A stretch of 5,502 nt of DNA. Origin: JAGLQA01 sp023135565. Lineage in GTDB: Bacteria > Acidobacteriota > Aminicenantia > UBA2199. The position numbers and the translations under genes are program-made. Below, one piece after another: positions 1 to 5,420 of the stretch (within the stretch, counting starts at the first letter, position 1; every line of letters begins with the position of its first letter). The notes under the pieces are model-generated. The model saw only the letters and a list, made by a program, of their open reading frames with translations. It searched no databases and was not told where the DNA came from. The stretch is taken from NCBI GenBank assembly GCA_030639305.1, contig DAOWCY010000313.1:1-5502 (forward strand), given 5' to 3'.

Positions 1-43
1 CCTGCCGGCCTTGACCCAGACACTTAGATGTTGTAGAATTTAG
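1..43 (+). other. Possible extreme 3' end of an upstream plus-strand gene
   Basis: No complete gene fits here. Two plus-strand frames are open from the window edge. One ends at TAG 25-27 (would read PAGLDPDT) and the other at TAG 41-43 (would read LPALTQTLRCCRI). The third frame stops at 12-14. The terminator that begins at 44 implies that a transcript arrives from the left, so one of these is plausibly the C-terminus of a gene outside the window, but I cannot choose between them. The first ten bases, CCTGCCGGCC, also resemble the end of the GC-rich repeat at 3560-3579, so this may instead be repeat debris. Positions 82-137 show no feature I can name. Confidence 0.25.
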
Positions 44-81
44 AAATGTGCGGGGGCTGGATGCCCCCTCGCATTTTTTTT
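44..81 (+). terminator. Rho-independent terminator
   Basis: An imperfect 12-position stem (46-57 with 63-74) has one mismatch and one G-U wobble. It includes six uninterrupted G-C pairs next to a 5-base TGGAT loop, and A-T pairs extend it at the base. An unbroken run of eight T (74-81) follows. The T tract exists only in the plus direction, so it should end transcription coming from the left edge. On the minus strand the hairpin has no U tract, so it is not a good terminator for the convergent beta-galactosidase gene. Confidence 0.8.
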
Positions 82-137
82 GGAGTTTTTATTAGCATAC
101 CTCGCGGCCCGAAAAATTCGCAAACCTAAAAGCCGGA

Positions 138-196
138 TATAAATCAAAAGCTCTGTCCTGCCGCGAAGCGGCTTATAGGCTGGGGACGCCGTCCCC
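138..196 (+). repeat. Modular hairpin repeat, copy A1
   Basis: The copy begins with AATCAAAAGCTCTGT, then a GCCGC-GAA-GCGGC stem-loop (160-172), then CTTATAGGCT, then a second perfect hairpin GGGGAC-GCC-GTCCCC (182-196). The same order of parts recurs at 199-248, 3810-3880 and 3881-3938. Neither hairpin has a T tract in either direction, so this is not a simple terminator, although it would lie in the 3' untranslated region of the beta-galactosidase transcript. It stands in tandem with copy A2. Confidence 0.75.
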
Positions 197-198
197 CT

Positions 199-248
199 CA
201 CCCGCTGCCCTGCGGCGAAGCGGCTTATAGGCTCCCCGCCCATGCGGG
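199..248 (+). repeat. Modular hairpin repeat, copy A2, overlapping the beta-galactosidase 3' end
   Basis: It shares CGCTGCC, then TGCGGCGAAGCGGC and CTTATAGGCTCCCC with the other copies, and is closest to copy A3 (3828-3880). The core stem is degraded here (GCGGC opposite GCGGC). The terminal hairpin CCCGC-CCAT-GCGGG (235-248) is intact, with a sequence unlike that of A1. The repeat runs into the beta-galactosidase reading frame and provides its last seven codons and the TAA stop (minus strand, 225-227). Confidence 0.75.
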
Positions 249-3200
249 ACGCAGGATGAAACTGTACGCATACTCCGCGGCAGGCAGCCGGTACTCGGGA
301 TGAGGCCTGGCCCGCTCTCCCCAACTGGTGTCGCCGCCGACTCCCTGCTGTTTGTAATCTAAATTCAAAGTAACAAGATTTCTTTTTTTCACATGATAAG
401 TATGCCTATTGCGTTTCTCCAAACCGGGGTCGAAATCATCGTTGATAAAATGATGGGCGCATACACTCAAAAACGGCAGCCCTACCGCCATTAAACCGGT
501 TCCCTTTTCGTTGGTCAAGGCCACCCAACGCACATCGGTTTTATTGCCGTTCTCCTGGGGACGAATATAAGGATGGTACTGGTCGATGACGCGGCCCGAA
601 TAAAAACCCACAAAAGCGCTGCTCTTCCTGTCCCAATAACTCTCATGGGGGCCGCGGCCAAACCAGGAGATGCGATCAAAGTCCACGGGCAAAGTCAAGG
701 TCATGCCGAAACGGGGAATCTCGGGCAACTTGCCGCTGCCGGGGATAAAACGGCTCGAAACCACGATCTCCCCACTGCCCAATACCCGGTAAGTGGTGTA
801 ATAACGGGAGTTCCCGGCAGGAACCACAGCCGACACATGGATGTTTATTTCATAGGGGCTTACTTTTTCTACCGTGACCTTTTCTACTTTGCTATTTTTA
901 CCGGCATCACGCCAGACGCGGCAGCGTTTCTGCATATCATTGCCGAAATCATTATCTGTAGGAGCGCGCCAGAAATTAAGCTGCGGCCCGGATTTCAAAA
1001 GTTCAACGCCGCGAAAAACCCAGGAGGTCAACCGGCCTGATTCTTTGTCTACAGTAAGTAAAAAATCTTTGCCTTTGATTTTCACGAACCGGGGGCTGTT
1101 GTCTATTTTCAGTTTGCCGGTTTTGCGTGGATCCAGCGGCGGCAGAGCTTTGAAAACCGGCAGCTTAAACTGCTCTTTGGCAATCTCGAAACCGGCGGGA
1201 ACAAGAGGAGATTCTTTTATCGTGGTAAAACTGAGATTTAGAAAATATTCTACGCCGGGCAGCGGCTCGATTTCCGGCAGTTTTAGGTCGAAGGCTCCCG
1301 CGCTGCGCGGGCCGGTATTTAACTTTTTCACTTCACCGTTTGCAGCGACTATTTCTTGTGAGTGTGGACCGTTTCGGCTGCCGGCGGTAATCGTCCAACT
1401 CATTTTTACGTTATCGAGGCTAATAAAATCATATTTGTTGATAATTTCGATTTTTCCTTTTAATAAGTCTACAGGTTTTACTTTGATGTATTGATAAACT
1501 TTTTTTACTTCGTAGATATGGGGGTGGGGTTTGCGGTCGGGAGAGATTAGGCCGTTGATACAAAAATTCTTATCGCTGGGTGTTCCCGGGGGGCCGAAGT
1601 CGCCACCGTAGGCAAAAAAAACCACCGGCTCATCGACCCCCGGCTGACCGGTTTTTGCCGCGGAGCGGCTTATCAAAAGTTTTTTGGGGGGTCCAGGGGG
1701 GCGATTTTTCAAAAAAGCCCCCCTGGTCGCCGAAGGCAAATCTTTGTTTTCCGGCAAGTGATATGCCTGCAGTCCCTGGTCTACCCAATCCCAGATAAAG
1801 CCGCCCTGGAGTTGGTCTTTGCTCTCGATCACATCCCAATAGTCTTGCAAGTTACCCACGCTGTTGCCCATGGCATGGGCGTATTCGCACAAGATCAAAG
1901 GCCGCTTTTGTTTTTTATCCACATAGCCCTGGATTTGGCGGATGCGCCGGTACATGGGGCAATAAATATCGGTATAAAATTCCAGGCCGGCATCTTCGCA
2001 CTGCACCGGTCTGCTTTTGTCGCGCTGTTTTATCCAGCGGTAAGTGGCGTGGAAATTAACGCCGTCGCCGGACTCGTTGCCCAACGACCAAATTATTATA
2101 CTGGGGTGGTTTTTATCCCGCTCCACCATGCTGATCGTGCGGTCTAAAAAAGCGTGCTGGAATTCGGGGTTGTTAGCCAGGGCCTTATTCGGATCGTATC
2201 CCATGCCGTGGGATTCGATATTGGCTTCGTCTATGACATAGAGTCCGTACCGGTCGCACAGTTCATACCAGCGGGGCACATTAGGGTAATGGCTGGTGCG
2301 TACCGCGTTAATATTAAACTGTTTCATCAATTGGATATCTTTTTGCATATACTCTTCAGTTACCACCCGGCCGGTGCGGGGTTCGTGCTCGTGGCGGTTG
2401 ACGCCTTTGATGGTAATGGGCACACCGTTCACCAACAACTGCCCTTTTTTTATCTCTACTTTGCGGAAACCGATTTTGTGGGAGGCCACTTCGATGGTCT
2501 TTTGCGATGAGTCTCTCAATAAAATAATTAGCGAATAAAGATTCGGGGTCTCGGCAGTCCACTTCAGGGGATTATTCAGCCTTTTTTCAAAACGAGAGTG
2601 CAGCACACCCGCCCGTTTCTTAAAATTAATTTCCCGGTTTAAATCGAAAACAGGGGCCATCTCTTCCCCTGGACCGAAAAGCTTGACCTTCACAAAATAT
2701 TTCCCGGTTTTTTCCGGCAGGAGGTTTTTTAATTCCACGTCCAGCTTGAAAATCCCGTCCCGTAAGTTTTCGTCTAAATCAGCCCCGGCAAAAAAATCCC
2801 GGATGCAGACATTTGGAGTAGAAAACAAAAACACATCCCGCTCGATACCGCTGATTTTCCAGTAGTCCTGCCCTTCTAAATAAGCGCCGTCACTCCAGCG
2901 GTAAACTTCTAAAGCCAGGGAATTTTGCCCCTCTTTTAAATAGCCGGTGATATTAAATTCCGCCGGGGTTTTGCTGCCCTGGCTGTAGCCTATTTCGCGG
3001 CCATTGACGTAGACGTACACGGCGGATTTTACCCCGCCGAGATGTAGAAAAACCTGCCGCCCCTGCCAATTGCCGGGTATAGTAAAAAATCGTTTATAAG
3101 AACCTACGGGATTATATTCGTGAGGAATATAGGGCGGATTGGCCGGGAAAGGATAATCCGTGTCCGTATAAACCAGCACACCGTAACCTTGCAGCTCCCA

Positions 3201-3533
3201 GTTAGAAGGCACTTCGATATCATCCCAGCCGGAGACGTCGAAATTCGGTTTGTAAAAAAAATGCGGCCTATCGGCAGGTTTCCGCACCCACTTGAATTTC
3301 CAGGCGCCGTTCAAACTTTTGTAAAAAGGCGATTTTGCCGGGTCGTTTTTTAACGCAGCCTCGACAGTATCATAAGGTATAAAAAAACAACGGGCCGGTT
3401 CTTTGTTCCGCCCCACTACCGCGGGGTTCTCCCAATCGCAAATCTTTGCCGCGCAAAGATCTATATCTGCGAAAAAAATCAAAAATATCAGGAAACTGAA
3501 TACCATCTTAACTAATTTTTTATTACATTTCAT
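225..3533 (-). CDS. lacZ: Exported GH2 beta-galactosidase (LacZ type) with a repeat-derived insertion
   Basis: This enzyme hydrolyses terminal non-reducing beta-galactosides by the retaining GH2 mechanism. It has 1102 residues, against 1024 in E. coli LacZ. Residues 1-29 look like a signal peptide (KKLVK, a hydrophobic core at 11-22, cleavage near LCAA-K), implying a periplasmic or secreted enzyme. The GH2 sugar-binding domain spans about 65-240 (SDGAYLEGQDYW), the Ig-like domain about 243-355 and the TIM barrel about 357-665. Catalytic residues are the acid/base Glu487 in WSLGNESG and the nucleophile Glu550 in ILCEYAHAMGN. NRHEHEP (379-385) and WDWVDQGL (581-588) line the active site. A linker domain and the beta-galactosidase small-chain domain (about 815-1095) follow, and TSWGERARPHPEY holds the counterpart of E. 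coli Trp999. Two oddities come from repeats: residues 603-628 are an inserted element, and residues 1096-1102 (PAWAGSL) derive from copy A2. The start at 3533 is chosen for its AGGAGG site and signal peptide. An in-frame ATG at 3620 adds 29 residues without either. The name lacZ reflects family membership, not proven orthology, and specificity is inferred. Confidence 0.93.
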   Translation of the reverse strand: MKCNKKLVKMVFSFLIFLIFFADIDLCAAKICDWENPAVVGRNKEPARCFFIPYDTVEAALKNDPAKSPFYKSLNGAWKFKWVRKPADRPHFFYKPNFDVSGWDDIEVPSNWELQGYGVLVYTDTDYPFPANPPYIPHEYNPVGSYKRFFTIPGNWQGRQVFLHLGGVKSAVYVYVNGREIGYSQGSKTPAEFNITGYLKEGQNSLALEVYRWSDGAYLEGQDYWKISGIERDVFLFSTPNVCIRDFFAGADLDENLRDGIFKLDVELKNLLPEKTGKYFVKVKLFGPGEEMAPVFDLNREINFKKRAGVLHSRFEKRLNNPLKWTAETPNLYSLIILLRDSSQKTIEVASHKIGFRKVEIKKGQLLVNGVPITIKGVNRHEHEPRTGRVVTEEYMQKDIQLMKQFNINAVRTSHYPNVPRWYELCDRYGLYVIDEANIESHGMGYDPNKALANNPEFQHAFLDRTISMVERDKNHPSIIIWSLGNESGDGVNFHATYRWIKQRDKSRPVQCEDAGLEFYTDIYCPMYRRIRQIQGYVDKKQKRPLILCEYAHAMGNSVGNLQDYWDVIESKDQLQGGFIWDWVDQGLQAYHLPENKDLPSATRGAFLKNRPPGPPKKLLISRSAAKTGQPGVDEPVVFFAYGGDFGPPGTPSDKNFCINGLISPDRKPHPHIYEVKKVYQYIKVKPVDLLKGKIEIINKYDFISLDNVKMSWTITAGSRNGPHSQEIVAANGEVKKLNTGPRSAGAFDLKLPEIEPLPGVEYFLNLSFTTIKESPLVPAGFEIAKEQFKLPVFKALPPLDPRKTGKLKIDNSPRFVKIKGKDFLLTVDKESGRLTSWVFRGVELLKSGPQLNFWRAPTDNDFGNDMQKRCRVWRDAGKNSKVEKVTVEKVSPYEINIHVSAVVPAGNSRYYTTYRVLGSGEIVVSSRFIPGSGKLPEIPRFGMTLTLPVDFDRISWFGRGPHESYWDRKSSAFVGFYSGRVIDQYHPYIRPQENGNKTDVRWVALTNEKGTGLMAVGLPFLSVCAHHFINDDFDPGLEKRNRHTYHVKKRNLVTLNLDYKQQGVGGDTSWGERARPHPEYRLPAAEYAYSFILRPAWAGSL
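1651..1726 (+). repeat. Hairpin repeat inserted in frame within the beta-galactosidase
   Basis: Two hairpins lie inside the coding sequence. The first is GCCGC-GGA-GCGGC followed by TTAT (1657-1673), matching the core of copy A1 with one loop difference. The second is a perfect 10-bp stem, CCAGGGGGGC (1693-1702) with GCCCCCCTGG (1717-1726). Between them is AAAAGTTTTTTGGGGGG, which resembles the A/T-rich modules at 3630-3654 and 3773-3792. Read on the minus strand the element encodes residues 603-628, including RPPGPPKKLL and ISRSAAKT. They fall between WDWVDQGL and AYGGDFG, a stretch that is much shorter in E. coli LacZ (about 10-12 residues against 52 here). The reading frame stays open throughout. 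Confidence 0.75.
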
Positions 3534-3540
3534 ATGCTTG

Positions 3541-3546
3541 CCTCCT
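3541..3546 (-). promoter_or_regulatory. Shine-Dalgarno site of the beta-galactosidase
   Basis: The minus strand reads AGGAGG seven bases before ATG 3533, an ideal spacing. It decides the start in favour of 3533 over the upstream in-frame ATG at 3620. The surrounding GGAGGCAAG also occurs twice more upstream on the same strand (3556-3564 and 3715-3723) as part of the repeats. Confidence 0.88.
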
Positions 3547-3559
3547 ACGAAAATACTTG

Positions 3560-3579
3560 CCTCCGGCGGCCCTGCCGGG
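3560..3579 (+). repeat. GC-rich repeat, copy B1
   Basis: The 20-mer CCTCCGGCGGCCCTGCCGGG is identical to positions 3750-3769. It can form a CCGGC / GCCGG stem (3563-3567 with 3574-3578) around a 6-base loop. It lies in the presumed leader of the beta-galactosidase mRNA, just upstream of the ribosome binding site. Window positions 1-9 (CCTGCCGGC) may be the end of a further copy. Confidence 0.75.
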
Positions 3580-3583
3580 TGAC

Positions 3584-3609
3584 GCCCCCATTGAATTATA
3601 GTTGGGGGC
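3584..3609. repeat. Inverted repeat in the beta-galactosidase leader
   Basis: GCCCCCA (3584-3590) pairs with TGGGGGC (3603-3609) around a 12-base A/T-rich loop. On the minus strand the loop contains TATAAT (3595-3600), but no -35 element lies at the right distance, so I do not call a second promoter. The structure would sit about 50 bases upstream of the start codon in the mRNA. Confidence 0.5.
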
Positions 3610-3629
3610 CAGCGGCACACCGCACCTTC

Positions 3630-3654
3630 AAAAAAGTTTGAACAAAACTTTTTT
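3630..3654. repeat. A/T-rich hairpin module, leader copy
   Basis: A perfect 10-bp stem, AAAAAAGTTT (3630-3639) with AAACTTTTTT (3645-3654), has a 5-base loop. A related hairpin lies at 3773-3792, and both are followed by TTTAATT and then an AGAA-GCGC or AGAATCAAAAGCGC stretch. The pair therefore appears to be two diverged copies of one module. On the minus strand this hairpin begins about 17 bases after the predicted beta-galactosidase transcription start. A weak attenuation role is possible but not shown. Confidence 0.55.
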
Positions 3655-3677
3655 TAATTGAGAAGCGCCATTTATAA

Positions 3678-3706
3678 ATTATATTGTTTTCCCCAACTAA
3701 AATCAA
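3678..3706 (-). promoter_or_regulatory. Beta-galactosidase promoter, sigma70 type
   Basis: On the minus strand, TTGATT (-35, 3701-3706) and a perfect TATAAT (-10, 3678-3683) are separated by exactly 17 bases. Transcription would begin near 3671 and leave a leader of about 138 bases before the ATG at 3533. That leader contains an A/T hairpin, a C/G hairpin and repeat copy B1. I see no clear operator next to it. Confidence 0.75.
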
Positions 3707-3725
3707 CCCACGACCTTGCCTCCGG

Positions 3726-3750
3726 GGGTGCGGCGCACCCAGCCTATTAC
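3726..3750 (-). repeat. Hairpin repeat module in opposite orientation, copy A5
   Basis: The minus strand reads GTAATAGGCT and then the perfect hairpin GGGTGC-GCC-GCACCC. This matches the CTTATAGGCT plus GGGGAC-GCC-GTCCCC segment of copy A1, with a different stem but the same GCC loop. Only the 3' half of the family is present. It is preceded on the minus strand by the GC-rich repeat B2 and followed by CCGGAGGCAAGG. Confidence 0.65.
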
Positions 3751-3769
3751 CTCCGGCGGCCCTGCCGGG
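3750..3769 (+). repeat. GC-rich repeat, copy B2
   Basis: It is identical over 20 bases to 3560-3579, exactly 190 bp away, and has the same potential CCGGC / GCCGG stem. It lies immediately beside repeat copy A5 and the A/T-rich hairpin at 3773-3792, which suggests that the modules travel together. Confidence 0.75.
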
Positions 3770-3772
3770 AGC

Positions 3773-3792
3773 TAAACTTTTGAAAAAGTTTA
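3773..3792. repeat. A/T-rich hairpin module, second copy
   Basis: TAAACTTT (3773-3780) pairs with AAAGTTTA (3785-3792) around a TGAA loop. It is followed by AATCAAAACTTTTAATT, a diverged match to the sequence after the leader copy at 3630-3654. It links the GC-rich repeat B2 to the hairpin copy A3. Confidence 0.55.
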
Positions 3793-3809
3793 ATCAAAAC
3801 TTTTAATTA

Positions 3810-3880
3810 TTTAGAATCAAAAGCGCTCACACGCTGCCTCTTGCGGCGAAGCAGCTTATCGCCTCCCCGTGCGCACGGGG
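3810..3880 (+). repeat. Modular hairpin repeat, copy A3
   Basis: It opens with TTTAGAATCAAAAGCGCT, continues with CACACGCTGCC, TTGCGGCGAAGCAGC and CTTATCGCCT, and ends in the perfect 16-bp palindrome CCCCGTGCGCACGGGG (3865-3880). Its middle matches copy A2 and its opening matches copies A1 and A4. The next copy starts directly afterwards, giving a tandem period of 71 bp. Confidence 0.75.
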
Positions 3881-3938
3881 TTTAGAAGCAAAAGCGCTGT
3901 TCTGCCGATCGCCCCTCATAGGCTCCCTGCGCCGCAGG
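3881..3938 (+). repeat. Modular hairpin repeat, copy A4
   Basis: It opens with TTTAGAAGCAAAAGCGCT (17 of 18 bases identical to copy A3), then TGTTCTGCCG, a degraded core, CTCATAGGCT, and the hairpin CCTGC-GCC-GCAGG (3926-3938). The terminal stem again has its own sequence but is fully paired. The plus-strand promoter for the TPR gene begins two bases after its end. Confidence 0.7.
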
Positions 3939-3939
3939 C

Positions 3940-3967
3940 TTGTTAAATCCGGTATTTGTGATAAAAT
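3940..3967 (+). promoter_or_regulatory. Promoter of the TPR protein gene
   Basis: TTGTTA (3940-3945) and TAAAAT (3962-3967) are spaced by 16 bases, and TGA immediately before the -10 gives an extended -10 motif. The expected transcription start, 6-7 bases after the -10, falls at about 3974, the A of the ATG. The mRNA would then be leaderless or nearly so, in keeping with the missing Shine-Dalgarno sequence. Confidence 0.55.
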
Positions 3968-3973
3968 AAGTCC

Positions 3974-5380
3974 ATGAAAAAGATTACTGCCCTGGTCTCT
4001 ATTCTTTTCCTGTGCTCTGCCCTTTGGGGCGGCGAAACCGCAAAAAATAACTACGAAGATTATATCGTTATAAAATATTTGCTCACCAGTGGAGATTATA
4101 CCGGGGCCGAAACTGTGATCGATAATTATCTAAAAAAATACCCCGATGACCCTTTTATTTTAACGGAAAAAGCGGGTATACTAAAAAATATTAAAAACGA
4201 TTACAAAAATGCATTAAAATTAATCGAAAAATCAAAAAAAATATATCCCGGTTATTATTATTCCAATTACCTGCACGCTTCCCTGCTTTTCGCCGGGTAT
4301 ATCGAACAAAAAAAAAATAAACATTTGGTGGATAAAGCAGCAGAGTATTTAAAAATATCGCTGCAAAATAACAAAGATTTTTACAGCAGTTACTATTTGT
4401 TGGGCGTTATTTTGAGCGAAACCGGCAAGTACGAAGAATCTAATAAATATTTCGAACTCTCTAACCGCCTGCGGGAAACCCCGGAAGCTTATTATAATCT
4501 TTCCTTCAACTATAAAGAATTAGGCGACCTGGAAAAAGAACTGAAAACCTATAAGAAAATCCTGGAATTCGACTCTAATAATTACAATATTATCTATACC
4601 CTGGCACGAGCTTACCTCAAAAAAAAGGATTTTGAAAAAGCAACCGCATATCTAAAAAAACTTTTTTTACGGAACCGGGAAAATAAAGATATATCTCTTA
4701 AATATCTTTACGCCCTCTTTGCATCCGGCAAGAGGGATAAATTTTTAGAAATTTCAGAGAAAATCGATATTTCCGGTTCTTCGCTGCTGCTTTATGCCAG
4801 GGCCTTTGTTTTAAGTACTAAGGACAGGTTTGCCGAGGCGGAAAAACTGCTGCAGCAGGTAAAAGATAAAGACCTGAAGGCCAACATACTGCTTGCCGAT
4901 ATCTATTACCGGAAACAGGAATACTACCGGGGCTATCGACTTTTACAAAAAATCCCCCGGCAGGAACGGGATACTATCTATTATTCGCTGCTGTTGGAGA
5001 TGTTGTCGGGCTTAAACCTGAACCGGAAAATCAGCGCGGTTTTCGATTTTTTGAAAAAGGATAAGGCCACCCTGGGAAAATTGGCTGTGGAGGATTATTA
5101 CAATATTCTTCTCGCTTTCAGCAGCCTGAAAGAGATAGAAAACATACGCCGGGCCGTACGCCTTTTTTATGAAACCCGCCGGGATAAGCCCGGCTGTTTA
5201 GACGAACTGCTCAGGCTTTTGCGGCGTTTTTCCCAGGGCAGAGAGATCGCGGTAGAGAAGTTAAAATTTCGATCCAACTTGTTTTTAATCATCGGGTTGT
5301 ATAAAAGCCTGAGCCGGTATGACAAAGCGGCTTCCCTATTAAAAAAAGTCATTAAGCTGAAGACTATAATGGACCCTTAA
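3974..5380 (+). CDS. Exported tetratricopeptide-repeat protein, C-terminus probably cut by an IS
   Basis: The product has 468 residues. Residues 1-20 form a signal peptide (KK, a hydrophobic core ITALVSILFLCSALW, cleavage near GG-E), so it probably acts in the periplasm or envelope. A lipobox is not convincing because FLC is followed by a long hydrophobic stretch. The rest is almost entirely helical TPR-like hairpins of about 34 residues. Clear ones lie near 32-62 (SGDYTGAETVIDNYLKKYPD), 136-166 (YYLLGVILSETGKYEESNKY), 172-200 (YYNLSFNYKELGDLEKE), 206-232 and 273-300, with weaker ones beyond and a last one at about 436-463. TPR arrays bind other proteins, and no enzymatic motif is visible. 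The exact role is unknown. The ATG at 3974 has no ribosome binding site but fits a leaderless transcript. Codons are A/T-rich with long A runs, unlike the beta-galactosidase. The final codons and stop (MDP, TAA) lie in what looks like an IS end, so the native C-terminus is probably missing. Confidence 0.85.
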   Translation: MKKITALVSILFLCSALWGGETAKNNYEDYIVIKYLLTSGDYTGAETVIDNYLKKYPDDPFILTEKAGILKNIKNDYKNALKLIEKSKKIYPGYYYSNYLHASLLFAGYIEQKKNKHLVDKAAEYLKISLQNNKDFYSSYYLLGVILSETGKYEESNKYFELSNRLRETPEAYYNLSFNYKELGDLEKELKTYKKILEFDSNNYNIIYTLARAYLKKKDFEKATAYLKKLFLRNRENKDISLKYLYALFASGKRDKFLEISEKIDISGSSLLLYARAFVLSTKDRFAEAEKLLQQVKDKDLKANILLADIYYRKQEYYRGYRLLQKIPRQERDTIYYSLLLEMLSGLNLNRKISAVFDFLKKDKATLGKLAVEDYYNILLAFSSLKEIENIRRAVRLFYETRRDKPGCLDELLRLLRRFSQGREIAVEKLKFRSNLFLIIGLYKSLSRYDKAASLLKKVIKLKTIMDP

Positions 5381-5420
5381 AATTGGACAGTTAGTTAAGC
5401 TTTTTTTAAACCAATTTTAA
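5377..5420. repeat. Inverted repeat next to the transposase ribosome binding site
   Basis: TTAAAATTGG (5377-5386) and CCAATTTTAA (5411-5420) are perfect 10-bp inverted repeats separated by 24 bases. The right arm overlaps the first two bases of the AAGGAG ribosome binding site (5419-5424). In a transcript entering from the TPR gene the hairpin could mask that site. In a transcript starting inside the loop it could not form. Confidence 0.6.

Noticed and set aside
138..196. Terminator for the beta-galactosidase at the downstream hairpins
   Set aside because: The stems are strong, but no T tract follows them on the minus strand. Intrinsic termination is not supported, although transcript-end protection is possible.
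40..324. Minus-strand 94-codon open frame across the beta-galactosidase end and repeats
   Set aside because: It overlaps the enzyme's C-terminal codons in another frame and runs through repeats and a terminator, and its composition is not protein-like.
874..1494. Long plus-strand open frames opposite the beta-galactosidase (874-1494, 573-1040, 1758-2147, 2154-2510 and others)
   Set aside because: They are antisense to a gene with clear conserved motifs, have no ribosome binding site I could see, and their translations show no family features.
3595..3600. Second minus-strand TATAAT in the beta-galactosidase leader
   Set aside because: No -35-like hexamer stands 16-18 bases upstream (GCGGTG at 17), and it sits in a hairpin loop. 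The promoter at 3678-3706 is far better.
3534..3620. Upstream in-frame ATG at 3620 for the beta-galactosidase
   Set aside because: The added 29 residues are encoded by repeat DNA, lack a ribosome binding site and would bury the signal peptide. ATG 3533 has AGGAGG at ideal spacing.
3818..3831. LacI/CcpA-like operator, CAAAAGCGCTCACA, between the divergent genes
   Set aside because: It has a cre-like core, but related sequences recur in copies A4 and A1, the latter at the 3' end of the gene. It is therefore better explained as part of the repeat, and it is over 100 bases from the promoter.
3726..3938. CRISPR array or tRNA/rRNA genes in the repeat-rich intergenic region
   Set aside because: The repeats are not regularly spaced and have no unique spacers of equal length, and no cloverleaf or rRNA signature is visible.
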